A stretch of 64,000 nucleotides of DNA. Origin: Methylotenera_A sp040387515. GTDB taxonomy: Bacteria; Pseudomonadota; Gammaproteobacteria; Burkholderiales; Methylophilaceae. The DNA lies in contig JAZKDP010000022.1 of assembly GCA_040387515.1 (NCBI GenBank), positions 14,015-78,014 on the forward strand. The letters run 5' to 3'. The position numbers and the translations under genes were made by a program. Under the pieces are notes generated by a model that ran no database searches, was not told the origin of the DNA, and worked only from the letters and a program-made list of their open reading frames with translations. This document shows positions 1-7,456 of the stretch, one piece after another (the first letter of the stretch is position 1; each line of letters begins with the position of its first letter).

Positions 1-1264
1 GCCAGCGTTTTTTGTCTGCTAGTACATACAATAGACCATCCGCAATCGCGCTACTGTCCAATGTATCAACAATCACACCATTGCGACAATTGTCCAATAT
101 ATCGCGCGGGCCACCATCATCTGGCGCCACAAAAGGTAAACCACTGGCGGCAGCTTCTATCAAGGTTAAGCCAAAGGGTTCGGTAAAAGCTGGATTAACG
201 AATACGCCACGACGCCTTGCCGCTAATCGATACAACTCTGGTACATCATCTTGCGCGACAAATTTTGGAATCGCCACTTTGCCCCATAAATCGTATCGAT
301 CTAAATCGAACAATAGTTGCGTCATGACTTTTTGCTGCGACGCTTCTAAACCTCTAATATCTTCGCGCTCACCCGCCACAATCAATAAATTAGCCGCTGC
401 CTGCAATGCTGGACTGTTGCCATAAGCTTCAATTAAGCCACGTATGTTTTTACGCACATCTGGTCGACTCATGGCAAAAATAAGTGGTTTTTCAGGATCT
501 GCTAAATAACTATCAATTTTTTGCTGTATCGGTGTTTGTTGTTTGGAGCGACTAGGCGGAAAAAATCTTGACGTATCCGTGCCCGGCGGAATCACACTGA
601 ATCGTGATTGGTTAAAATTATTGTACATGCCATATTGCTGCTCAATTTCTTGCTTGGTGCTGGTCACAATCAATGATGCGTGCTGAATAATATCTTCTTC
701 AACGGCAATGCGGCGTTCAAAATTAAATTGCTTTTCAATGGCCGATATTTTCCTGCCGCTCGCCATCAATCGATCACGTTTAGGGCGTCCAAGCGAATGG
801 CCAGTATGTATTTGCGGTATACCGAGTAACAATGATAATTGCTGCCCTACATAGCCAGCATCTGCATAATGCGTATGGATTAAATCGGGAATCCTGGCCT
901 GTTGTCTTAGGAAATGTAACGCTTTATCGACTACTTGATCTAAATGTGGCCACAACACTTCTTTTCTTAAATAGCGCTTCGGCCCACAACGCAATCGTAT
1001 AATGCGCGCGCCTGGGTCTAGCGGCTCTTCTGTTACGGCATATTCTGTAGAAAGGCTCTTATCTTCAATTAACCTGGTAAGTAAATCTACTTTATCCACG
1101 CCTTTATGTTTTGCCAGCGCGCGCGCTAATTCCACCACATAAGTGACTTGTCCGCCTGTATCGGCATCCTTTCCCAGTTCCAAATCATTCGCACGAATCA
1201 ATCCGTGCATGCTAATCATCAACACATAGATGGGATTTTCAGATTTTTCTTCTTGTTTATTCAA
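1..1264 (-). CDS. sps: Sucrose-phosphate synthase, 3'-truncated by window edge
   Basis: Glycosyltransferase that transfers glucose from a nucleotide sugar to fructose-6-phosphate to make sucrose-6-phosphate in the cytoplasm. The frame is open from about 1264 to base 1 on the minus strand (about 421 residues) and runs off the window. Visible landmarks are an N-terminal HGLIR...DLELGKDADTGGQ block (about residues 20-39), typical of bacterial and plant SPS, a GHSLGRPKRD block, and the GT-B donor-site stretch EPFGLTLIEAA near the window edge. The start is uncertain: TTG at 1264 gives a family-like N-terminus, while ATG at 1219 or 1210 is also possible. It lies 13 bp downstream of a fructokinase gene on the same strand, an arrangement known from methylotrophs. 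Whether a C-terminal phosphatase domain is present cannot be seen. Confidence 0.88.
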   Translation of the reverse strand, partial: MNKQEEKSENPIYVLMISMHGLIRANDLELGKDADTGGQVTYVVELARALAKHKGVDKVDLLTRLIEDKSLSTEYAVTEEPLDPGARIIRLRCGPKRYLRKEVLWPHLDQVVDKALHFLRQQARIPDLIHTHYADAGYVGQQLSLLLGIPQIHTGHSLGRPKRDRLMASGRKISAIEKQFNFERRIAVEEDIIQHASLIVTSTKQEIEQQYGMYNNFNQSRFSVIPPGTDTSRFFPPSRSKQQTPIQQKIDSYLADPEKPLIFAMSRPDVRKNIRGLIEAYGNSPALQAAANLLIVAGEREDIRGLEASQQKVMTQLLFDLDRYDLWGKVAIPKFVAQDDVPELYRLAARRRGVFVNPAFTEPFGLTLIEAAASGLPFVAPDDGGPRDILDNCRNGVIVDTLDSSAIADGLLYVLADKKRW

Positions 1265-1277
1265 AGTATGATTTAAC

Positions 1278-2207
1278 TTATAGCTTCCAGTGATTAATAA
1301 AAGGCGTGTAAAAGTCAGTATCTGTTGGCGCACCGCCACGAATGCCGCAGATTGCACTAGCAAACTCATTCGCACGATCAATCATAGTGGCATGATCCCA
1401 ATTTAGTGTGTTAGCTACCATACAGACGGCGGAAAATGCATCTCCCGCACCAACCGTATCGATCAGTGGCACTTGCGTTGTTGATACCGCTTTAGTTTCG
1501 ATTACCTTTTCACCTGCTACCATCCACGCACCCTGCGCACCAGCAGTGACAATGATTTGTTCAATACCAAACTCGGCCGCTAATTGTTTGGCACTATCAT
1601 GCTTATGGGTGGAGTCAATTTTGAAGTATTTAGCAATAATCACTAGTTCTTCTTCGTTCAGCTTAACGATATCGCTGCGTAAAAGAGAGCGTTTAATCGT
1701 ATGCTTATTGTAAAAAGGTGCGCGCAGGTTAACGTCTAAAAAGCGTGGACATTTACCATCTTCTAAAAATTTATCCAGCGCCAGTCTGGACGGCATACTA
1801 CGCTGTGCTAAGGTGCCAAAATAAACCATTTCGGGCTTAAGTGACATTGTCACCATGTGCGTAATGCCTGCATGAATATGGTCATATGCTTGATTTTCTA
1901 ATATCTCAAACTGATGACCGTCACTGGTCATTTTTACTTTTACTTGCCCTGTCGGATACTTAGCATCAATTTGCAGACCAGAAACATCCATTTTTAATCG
2001 CTGCATTTCTTGCAAAAATTGGGTGCGTAATGCGTCATGGCCAGTTCTGGTAATCATCACCGGATGCAAACCAAATGCCTGCAGATGGCGCGCCACATTA
2101 AATGGCGCACCACCCAAAACCGTTTGATCAGGAAAGATATCCGCTAATACTTCCCCAAATACGCCAATGACTTTTTTTGACTTGGTATGAATTCCGTTTG
2201 ATGACAA
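1278..2207 (-). CDS. scrK: PfkB-family fructokinase (sucrose metabolism)
   Basis: Sugar kinase of the ribokinase/PfkB family, 309 residues, the usual length. The N-terminal GGAPFNVA (residues 32-39) and the C-terminal DTVGAGD signature (250-256, catalytic base Asp256) are both intact. Directly upstream of sucrose-phosphate synthase, it most likely phosphorylates fructose, feeding fructose-6-phosphate to SPS or recovering fructose from sucrose turnover; that specificity is inferred from context. The start is a TTG at 2207 preceded by AAGGA seven bases upstream; no ATG fits better. It is probably co-transcribed with sps and lies 96 bp after the marR stop. Confidence 0.85.
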   Translation of the reverse strand: MSSNGIHTKSKKVIGVFGEVLADIFPDQTVLGGAPFNVARHLQAFGLHPVMITRTGHDALRTQFLQEMQRLKMDVSGLQIDAKYPTGQVKVKMTSDGHQFEILENQAYDHIHAGITHMVTMSLKPEMVYFGTLAQRSMPSRLALDKFLEDGKCPRFLDVNLRAPFYNKHTIKRSLLRSDIVKLNEEELVIIAKYFKIDSTHKHDSAKQLAAEFGIEQIIVTAGAQGAWMVAGEKVIETKAVSTTQVPLIDTVGAGDAFSAVCMVANTLNWDHATMIDRANEFASAICGIRGGAPTDTDFYTPFINHWKL

Positions 2208-2303
2208 TGTCGTTCCTTTGCTAATGGCATGACGTAAGTGACATGGTTGAGCGTTAAACAGCGCTTTAATGCTTTGTATTTAAAGTAGATTAATTACTAA
2301 ATG

Positions 2304-2807
2304 CTATAAATCTGTTAATGGAATTAAACCTGCATTAATATCTTTGCTATTAATTTGTGATGACAGCAATGCCAAACTTTGCGTTAAAGTTTCCAGCATA
2401 TCGACATCTAAACGATCAAGCGCATCTCTTAGCACGCCTCTAGGTGATTGTGGCGCGTTTTTAATGATGGCCAAACCCTGCTCTGTGAGCGACAAGCGCA
2501 CAACACGCTGATCCGTTGTTTCGCGCTTTTTGACAATCAGCATTTTTTTAACTAATTTTTCGATTAAATTACTTGCTGTCGATTGATGAATCGCTAAATT
2601 AGTCGCTAACTCAGACACTTTTAAATCGGGTGCTTTATGCAGTTCGTAAAGCACCCAAAGCTGAGAGCTGCTGATGCCACAAGCAGATTCTGTATCGCTT
2701 AAATGTTTCTTAACCGAGCTAAAAATCACCCGAAAATGCTGTAAAGAGGCATTGGCTAATTTGGCCTGTAACTCTTGGTTTACTAAAAGTACTGGGGTTT
2801 CAGTCAT
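2304..2807 (-). CDS. MarR-family transcriptional regulator
   Basis: Winged helix-turn-helix regulator of 167 residues, normal for MarR. The helix-turn-helix region is visible as KVSELATNLAIHQSTASNLI (about residues 62-81) followed by the wing KRETTDQRVVRLSLT. Dimeric MarR proteins bind palindromes and usually respond to small molecules. It sits upstream of, and on the same strand as, the fructokinase and sucrose-phosphate synthase genes, so local control of sucrose synthesis is possible but not shown. No Shine-Dalgarno sequence is evident before ATG 2807. Two perfect inverted repeats lie 85-150 bp upstream (2893-2905 and 2916-2954) and are candidate autoregulatory sites. Confidence 0.85.
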   Translation of the reverse strand: MTETPVLLVNQELQAKLANASLQHFRVIFSSVKKHLSDTESACGISSSQLWVLYELHKAPDLKVSELATNLAIHQSTASNLIEKLVKKMLIVKKRETTDQRVVRLSLTEQGLAIIKNAPQSPRGVLRDALDRLDVDMLETLTQSLALLSSQINSKDINAGLIPLTDL

Positions 2808-2892
2808 ATTTTAAGACACACGAAAATTGAAATATTTACTCACAAAGTTGAACGCCGAAAATTTACGTTTGAATCAGTGTTAACTTCATTTA

Positions 2893-2905
2893 ACTAAAAT
2901 TTAGT
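2893..2905. repeat. 13-bp inverted repeat upstream of marR
   Basis: ACTAAA-A-TTTAGT, a perfect 6-1-6 dyad about 86-98 bp before the marR start. It may be an operator half of a two-site regulatory region together with the longer dyad next to it. AT-rich dyads of this size can occur by chance. Confidence 0.35.
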
Positions 2906-2915
2906 CTACCCCAGC

Positions 2916-2954
2916 AATTACATTTATACAAATATATTTTGTATAAATGTAATT
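2916..2954. promoter_or_regulatory. Perfect 17+17 bp inverted repeat, candidate operator
   Basis: Left arm AATTACATTTATACAAA (2916-2932) and right arm TTTGTATAAATGTAATT (2938-2954) are exact reverse complements around a 5-nt TATAT spacer. It lies between the yggX terminator and the marR gene, 109-147 bp upstream of the marR start. It has no U-tract and few GC pairs, so it is a poor terminator and a better candidate for a dimeric regulator site, possibly for the adjacent MarR protein (inference). Confidence 0.55.
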
Positions 2955-3023
2955 GGTCATATTGATGATTGCTTAGCCTATTAACAATAAAACCATCTGC
3001 ATCAAAAATCCTGGCCTCAAAAA

Positions 3024-3059
3024 GCAAAAAACCATACTAAGTCTAGTATGGTTTTTTGC
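3024..3059 (-). terminator. Rho-independent terminator after yggX
   Basis: A 16-bp perfect stem (GCAAAAAACCATACTA, 3024-3039, with its complement 3044-3059) closes a 4-nt loop and contains A/T runs on both flanks. It starts about 20 bp downstream of the yggX stop and could work in both directions. Confidence 0.85.
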
Positions 3060-3079
3060 ACTTACTCTTACTCAATTAA

Positions 3080-3352
3080 TCAATTTTTTTCTGGTACATA
3101 GCCACTTGCCGTATCTGCGCCGTCACCAAAAAAGTATTTCTCCGTTTGCTCGCTTAAATATTTACGCGCCGATGGGTCTGCCAAACTAAGGCGGTTTTCA
3201 TTCACTAGCATGGTTTGTTGTTTTAGCCAGGTTGCCCAAGCTTCTTTAGAAACTTGCAGGTAAATACGTTTGCCCAACTCGCCCGGGTAAGGTGGAAAAT
3301 CCATGCCCTCTAGCTCTTTACCTAATTTAATACATTGTACTGTGCGTGCCAT
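3080..3352 (-). CDS. yggX: Oxidative-damage/Fe-S protection protein YggX
   Basis: Small cytoplasmic protein of the YggX/Fe(II)-trafficking family, 90 residues, the usual size. The family pattern RTVQCIKLGKELEG...PPYPGELG, followed by W..WL..QTMLVNE.RL...D..ARKYL, is clear. The family helps protect iron-sulfur enzymes against oxidants. The ATG at 3352 (MARTV...) is preferred to a TTG two codons upstream because it matches the conserved N-terminus and has AAAGG at proper distance. The gene stands alone, divergent from dgkA, and ends at a strong terminator. Confidence 0.93.
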   Translation of the reverse strand: MARTVQCIKLGKELEGMDFPPYPGELGKRIYLQVSKEAWATWLKQQTMLVNENRLSLADPSARKYLSEQTEKYFFGDGADTASGYVPEKN

Positions 3353-3446
3353 CTGCAAACCTTTATAGATTAATTAACTTGAAACAAAACAATATGATAA
3401 CGCATGTTAAAATAATCCGATTAATTTTAATGAATACTATCGCGCA

Positions 3447-3875
3447 ATGAAAATAGATCCGCCTGATTTAGACCAATCGTCAAACCAACAGCCAAATCAA
3501 CCGCATATTGAAAGCCCTTTTAAAGGAAAAACTGGTTTGCGCCGGCTATTTAATGCATTTGGCTATTCGCTAGATGGATTTAAAGCCGCATACAAACATG
3601 AAGATGCTTTTAGGCAAGAGGTGTTACTGGCAGCAATATTTATCCCGTTAGCGTTTTATTTAGAACCAGCGGCGCTAAATCGTGCATTGATGGTTGGCAG
3701 CGTCTTCTTAGTGCTGATTGTTGAGCTATTGAATTCCGCGATTGAAGCGGTTGTCGACCGCGTTTCCATTGAACGACATGAATTGGCCAAGCGCGCCAAA
3801 GATATAGGCAGTGCGGCGGTATTTATTGCACTGGCAAATGTTGTGATTATTTGGTGCTTAATCTTGATTAACTAA
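3447..3875 (+). CDS. dgkA: Diacylglycerol kinase DgkA
   Basis: Integral inner-membrane kinase that phosphorylates diacylglycerol to phosphatidic acid, recycling lipid from membrane-derived glucan or LPS modification. It has 142 residues: about 30 polar N-terminal residues, then the DgkA core with three hydrophobic helices. The EDAFRQE block (about residues 52-58) and the family signature ELLNSAIEAVVDR (about 92-104) are intact. The N-terminal extension is longer than in the E. coli enzyme (about 120 residues). It is monocistronic, divergent from yggX, and its 3' end lies in an imperfect hairpin. Confidence 0.93.
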   Translation: MKIDPPDLDQSSNQQPNQPHIESPFKGKTGLRRLFNAFGYSLDGFKAAYKHEDAFRQEVLLAAIFIPLAFYLEPAALNRALMVGSVFLVLIVELLNSAIEAVVDRVSIERHELAKRAKDIGSAAVFIALANVVIIWCLILIN

Positions 3876-3900
3876 ACGCTTAATCAATCAAGCACCAAAT
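3850..3900. terminator. Imperfect long hairpin at the dgkA 3' end
   Basis: The end of dgkA (TTTGGTGCTT...TTGATTAA) is repeated inverted just after the stop (TTAATCAATCAAGCACCAAA), giving a stem of about 20 bp with a small bulge. There is no good U-run, so it may stabilise mRNA or separate the convergent transcripts of dgkA and the 41-codon minus-strand gene. Confidence 0.45.
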
Positions 3901-3912
3901 AATATCTAGCAA

Positions 3913-4038
3913 TTATTTTTTAAGATGCCAGCCATGATTACCATGGCCATCATCCCTGTACTCCAACAAAGTTAACCAACCTGCAGCCACTGCAACAAAA
4001 AATACCAACCCTAATACAATATATTTTATTGGACTCAT
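3913..4038 (-). CDS. 41-residue membrane peptide with His-rich tail
   Basis: A short reading frame below usual length cut-offs: ATG 4038 to TAA 3913. It has one hydrophobic helix (about residues 5-25, YIVLGLVFFVAVAAGWL) and a hydrophilic C-terminus with four histidines in the pattern H-x-x-H-x-x-H (DGHGNHGWH). AGGG lies about 7 bases before the ATG. It follows the ZnuD-like receptor gene by 70 bp on the same strand, so co-transcription is plausible. The His pattern suggests metal contact, but the family is not recognised and expression is unproven. Confidence 0.5.
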   Translation of the reverse strand: MSPIKYIVLGLVFFVAVAAGWLTLLEYRDDGHGNHGWHLKK

Positions 4039-4108
4039 ATTTACCCTAACTTAATTGAGTTTAATTTGTTGAGTCTTTAAAGAATCAATTGGTTCAGTTA
4101 GCTCAACG

Positions 4109-6166
4109 TTAAAAATCTCCACGCAGCCCGATTAACAATGACCGCTCACCTGCTGGCGAAATATCTTTTAAGAACGATGCGTGTTCACGAATCTCGTCAT
4201 TCAACAGGTTATTGGCTTTAGCGAACAATTCCAAATTAAGCTTAGTTGGCAATTTGTAAGCCACTATCGCACTCACGTTGGTATAGCTATCAGTTGCCAA
4301 TTCATTTTCAGCCGTATTATCTTGTTTAAATGCGTGTAATGCATCCAGCCTGATACTAAAGCGATTCAAATTATATTGCAAACCAGCGCCTAAACGCAGC
4401 GGTGAGATGCGCGGTAAATACTCATTGGTACGCTTTTCTTTGGCGTGTACATAATCACCGCGAACGGTTATATCTAAGTTATTGGCAATATTGAATTTAC
4501 CTTCTGCCTCCAGCCCTTTAAACACGGCTGGTACAGCCCTAAATTGCGCTTCAGGCAAGAACTCACCTGGCTCAATTTCAATATCATTACCTGTACTAAA
4601 AAGGCCGATAAAATTATTGAATCGCGTGTAGTACGTGCCTATGCTGAACGAATTTTTTCCTTCTTTCCAACGAATCTGTGCATCAATACCATTCGATTTT
4701 TCTACATCAAAATTAGTATTCCCCAGTTCAAATTGTCCTGTCGCAATATGCGCGCCATTGGCATACAACTCAAAATAACTCGGTGCGCGTTCGTTGTGCG
4801 ATAAATTACTGGTTAACGACCATTGCTCATTCAAACTATACAAGCCGCCTAGCGCAAAGCTGTTTGGATTAAAGCTATTATTCTGCCCTGCACCAAAATT
4901 AGCATTATCTTTCGAATCAACCGAAGCATGGCCTAACCGACCACCAAAAGTGATCTTATGTTTATCTATGGGCAATTCTTCATACAGATAGACAGCATGA
5001 CTTTGTGAGTTAACTCCGGGTACAAACGCTTCTTCGCCCAATGCTTCAAAATTGGTATTGCTAAACTGATAGCCAATTACGCCATTCAAATTACCTAAAC
5101 CCGTTTGAATGGGTGCATGTCCAGCCTCAAAAGATCCTTCAATACCACGGTTTTTAAAAGTGGTGCCAACTTCGCCATCTTCTAATTCCACGTGCTCGTA
5201 ATCGGTATGCGCCATACGGAATTTCACACGATTAATAATGTTACCTAAGTCTTTGAACTCACTCGCCACATCCCAGCGGTCGCTTTTCATGTCAATGCGC
5301 ACGGCTTCTTCTGCCACTGTGCCGTAATTATTATTCATAGTGGAATATGAAACACCCGCATAACCATTGTCGAATGTTAGCGCGGCACCAATTGCACCGC
5401 CATCACCGTCAGAACTACTGTTGACTAATTTGCCACGATTCTCACGTGGCGTGCCATCTGCCTCACTTTTCCGTTTTGAAACCGCAAAGCCGTCAATATC
5501 CAAATCGTCTGTTTTTCGTTTATACACATCGGCATGAATCGCAAACTGACCATTGCCTAAATCAACCACAGCTGCGCCGTTTCTGGTGTTATCCGGCCCG
5601 CCAAAACGTGTTTCTGCACGTCCAGTAATACCGTCTAATTGTTCTTTAGGAATACGGTGGTCAATCGCATTCACCACGCCGCCCACAGCACTTCCGCCAT
5701 ATAACAATGCGGCTGGTCCGCGTACCACATCAATCTGTTCAATAATCAGCGGATCCACACTCACGGCGTGATCGAAACTGAGCGATGAAGCATCTAAAAC
5801 ACCGATACCATTTTGCATAATACGCACACGTTCTGCGTCTAAACCGCGAATCACTGGACGTGATGCATTCGGCCCGAATTGGGTTGCCGTTACCCCTGGA
5901 ATACCATTTAGCGTTTCACCAATAGTGCCTTCACGCCTCAAACTTAATTCGCGCCCATTCAGCACACTAACGGGCACAACTAATTCATCAGAATCGACGC
6001 CTAAAGGATTGCCAGTAATCGCCACTGGCACTAATTCAATATTGGTTTCTTCTGCAAATGCATTGCTGGCAACGAATGGATTACTGACAAAAAGTGCAGC
6101 AACGGCCAAAATAATTGGTTTACATGCAAATGCCTTACGCATTTGCGATTGATTGATTTCGTACAT
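4109..6166 (-). CDS. znuD: TonB-dependent outer-membrane receptor, ZnuD-like
   Basis: Outer-membrane active transporter of 685 residues with a signal peptide (cleavage near NAFA-EE, about residue 38), plug domain and a 22-strand-type beta barrel ending in Phe (GLRGDF). The plug contains TIGETLNGIPGV, FGPNASRPVIRGLD and VDVVRGPAALLYG-type blocks (here IDVVRGPAALLYGG), which match the ZnuD zinc-receptor group. Zinc as substrate is inferred; related receptors carry haem or other metal chelates. ATG 6166 has GAGG eight bases upstream. The upstream neighbour is a DUF2946 protein, and a His-rich peptide lies downstream, consistent with a metal-acquisition unit. No clear Zur box was identified. Confidence 0.8.
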   Translation of the reverse strand: MYEINQSQMRKAFACKPIILAVAALFVSNPFVASNAFAEETNIELVPVAITGNPLGVDSDELVVPVSVLNGRELSLRREGTIGETLNGIPGVTATQFGPNASRPVIRGLDAERVRIMQNGIGVLDASSLSFDHAVSVDPLIIEQIDVVRGPAALLYGGSAVGGVVNAIDHRIPKEQLDGITGRAETRFGGPDNTRNGAAVVDLGNGQFAIHADVYKRKTDDLDIDGFAVSKRKSEADGTPRENRGKLVNSSSDGDGGAIGAALTFDNGYAGVSYSTMNNNYGTVAEEAVRIDMKSDRWDVASEFKDLGNIINRVKFRMAHTDYEHVELEDGEVGTTFKNRGIEGSFEAGHAPIQTGLGNLNGVIGYQFSNTNFEALGEEAFVPGVNSQSHAVYLYEELPIDKHKITFGGRLGHASVDSKDNANFGAGQNNSFNPNSFALGGLYSLNEQWSLTSNLSHNERAPSYFELYANGAHIATGQFELGNTNFDVEKSNGIDAQIRWKEGKNSFSIGTYYTRFNNFIGLFSTGNDIEIEPGEFLPEAQFRAVPAVFKGLEAEGKFNIANNLDITVRGDYVHAKEKRTNEYLPRISPLRLGAGLQYNLNRFSIRLDALHAFKQDNTAENELATDSYTNVSAIVAYKLPTKLNLELFAKANNLLNDEIREHASFLKDISPAGERSLLIGLRGDF

Positions 6167-6223
6167 GGTTGAATCCTCAAAAAAATAGCCTTAGCCAACA
6201 ACAAATTGCTGGAACATGAATAT

Positions 6224-6532
6224 TTATGAGAATTGAGGTGGTGCGCGCGCAGCGTAATGCTGGCTAGTGGTGCTGAAGAAATAAGATTTTAAACTAACAG
6301 GTGTAATCGAAACTGCTTGCTGCAGTGCAAAAATAAAAGGCTGTGAACTCACGCCATTTTCAATACCTGCATGGCTGATACACTGTTCACACTGATGATT
6401 CGGCGTATTTTTATGTTGCTGGTTTTGTTGCGTTAAATCGGTAAGATGGCTGATTTCATGCGTTGCAATGCCCATTTGCGTGAAAGCAAACAGCACAACT
6501 AAACTTAAATGAACAAAAAATCTATGCAACAT
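6224..6532 (-). CDS. DUF2946-like exported protein
   Basis: Protein of about 102 residues with an N-terminal hydrophobic signal or anchor (MLHRFFVHLSLVVLFAFTQ), a His-containing stretch THEISHLTDL, a CEQCISH metal-binding-like motif and the C-terminal ARAPPQ ending typical of DUF2946 proteins. Members are often encoded next to TonB-dependent metal receptors, as here (57 bp upstream of the ZnuD-like gene, same strand). A role in metal homeostasis is likely, but its biochemistry is unknown. ATG 6532 is preferred; the frame is open to a TTG at 6562. No good ribosome binding site is seen before either. Confidence 0.7.
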   Translation of the reverse strand: MLHRFFVHLSLVVLFAFTQMGIATHEISHLTDLTQQNQQHKNTPNHQCEQCISHAGIENGVSSQPFIFALQQAVSITPVSLKSYFFSTTSQHYAARAPPQFS

Positions 6533-6576
6533 AGTTGCAATACTAGCAGAAAATAATGACAAAAATATGATTAATT

Positions 6577-6606
6577 AAAAAAAGGCCGCTAGAACAGCGG
6601 CCTTTT
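6577..6606 (-). terminator. Rho-independent terminator after the NTF2-like gene
   Basis: AAAAGGCCGCT (6580-6590) pairs with AGCGGCCTTTT (6596-6606) around a 5-nt loop; read on the minus strand it is followed by a run of seven T. It lies 140 bp downstream of the secreted NTF2-like gene and just upstream of the DUF2946 gene. Confidence 0.85.
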
Positions 6607-6745
6607 AAATACGTAAACCCTAAGTCTAAGAATCATTTACTAAGAAATCCAGTTAACACTAGACTTTTATCACTTACATAATTTAGCCATGCACGCATAT
6701 TTCATTCAGCATCAATACGCATAAATGGCTAGTTTAGTTTGATAA

Positions 6746-7204
6746 TTAATTGGCAACGTTCCAGACATGTGATTGCGTCAACCATTTGCCATCAGCTCCC
6801 TTAACCAGAACACTTGTTGTTACTCCACCAAAAGCCGGCACCTTGCCATTAGCCTCTGCTCCGTTGGCACTCCATTTGGATGTTTGGTAAATAACGTTAC
6901 CACTTCCGCCCACATTGACTATTTCAATAGCATGGTTATGAACACCGTTATCAACAAAGCTTTTGAATAGCTTTTCAATTTCGGCCCTACCAACCAGCAC
7001 TTTTCCATCTCCAGGAGATAGTGTGGCATTTTCTGCATATTGGTTTGACAACGCTTTTGCATTACCAGTATTGAGCGCTTGATTCCAAGCTGCGTTTGCT
7101 GATTCAACGATTGATTTAATGTTGTTATCCTTGGCCATTACACTAGTTGATAGCCCCAAAGTTAATAACAAAGTTACACATGCACCACTTAATAAATTTT
7201 TCAT
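6746..7204 (-). CDS. Secreted NTF2-like (SnoaL/DUF4440-type) protein
   Basis: 152 residues: a signal peptide of about 24 residues (MKNLLSGACVTLLLTLGLSTSVMA-K), then an alpha+beta fold resembling the SgcJ/EcaC/DUF4440 group (ANAAWNQALNTGNAKALSNQYAENATLSPG..., VGRAEIEKLFKSFV, and a C-terminal W.TQSHVWN). The fold is shared by ligand-binding proteins and isomerases, so no reaction can be assigned; the mature protein should be periplasmic. The gene is monocistronic, with its own terminator and a consensus promoter built around a 20-bp palindrome about 95-115 bp upstream, which implies strong but repressible expression. Confidence 0.8.
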   Translation of the reverse strand: MKNLLSGACVTLLLTLGLSTSVMAKDNNIKSIVESANAAWNQALNTGNAKALSNQYAENATLSPGDGKVLVGRAEIEKLFKSFVDNGVHNHAIEIVNVGGSGNVIYQTSKWSANGAEANGKVPAFGGVTTSVLVKGADGKWLTQSHVWNVAN

Positions 7205-7295
7205 TTTAAAATTTCTCCTAATTAAAATTAATAAATAACAACTCTAAAAAATATTGGCTTTAAATGACAACCTATAAACAAAACTAATTAGCATC

Positions 7296-7323
7296 ATTAT
7301 AGTTAGCTAGCTAACTATGTCAA
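7296..7323 (-). promoter_or_regulatory. Consensus sigma-70 promoter with palindromic operator in the spacer
   Basis: On the minus strand TTGACA (7318-7323) and TATAAT (7296-7301) are separated by 16 bp, an exact consensus promoter. The spacer is almost entirely the perfect 20-bp palindrome ATAGTTAGCTAGCTAACTAT (7299-7318), which overlaps both hexamers. A dimer bound there would block RNA polymerase. The dyad resembles MarR/SlyA-type sites containing TTAGC..GCTAA. It drives the secreted NTF2-like gene with a leader of roughly 85 nt. Confidence 0.75.
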
Positions 7324-7388
7324 GATAATTATTACCCACTTACCTAATCTCTATTTAGGAATTACTTTTTATTTCAGAGAACTAAAAT

Positions 7389-7422
7389 AAAAAAGCCCAA
7401 GGATTTCCTCCTAGGGCTTTTT
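7389..7422 (-). terminator. Rho-independent terminator after sodB
   Basis: AAAAAGCCC pairs with GGGCTTTTT, with an inner AGGA/TCCT extension and a 5-nt loop. The U-run is present on either strand. It lies 35 bp downstream of the sodB stop. Confidence 0.85.
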
Positions 7423-7456
7423 CATACAACGTCTTAATTATTAATTTATAACAATT

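Noticed and set aside
12..425. Plus-strand open frame of 137 codons
   Set aside because: It is the antisense shadow of sucrose-phosphate synthase, whose conserved motifs are clear on the minus strand.
6525..6539. Dyad TGCAAC-ATA-GTTGCA overlapping the proposed ATG of the DUF2946 gene, considered as a Zur-type operator
   Set aside because: It lies inside the coding start, does not match the Zur consensus known to me for betaproteobacteria, and a 6-bp arm dyad can occur by chance.
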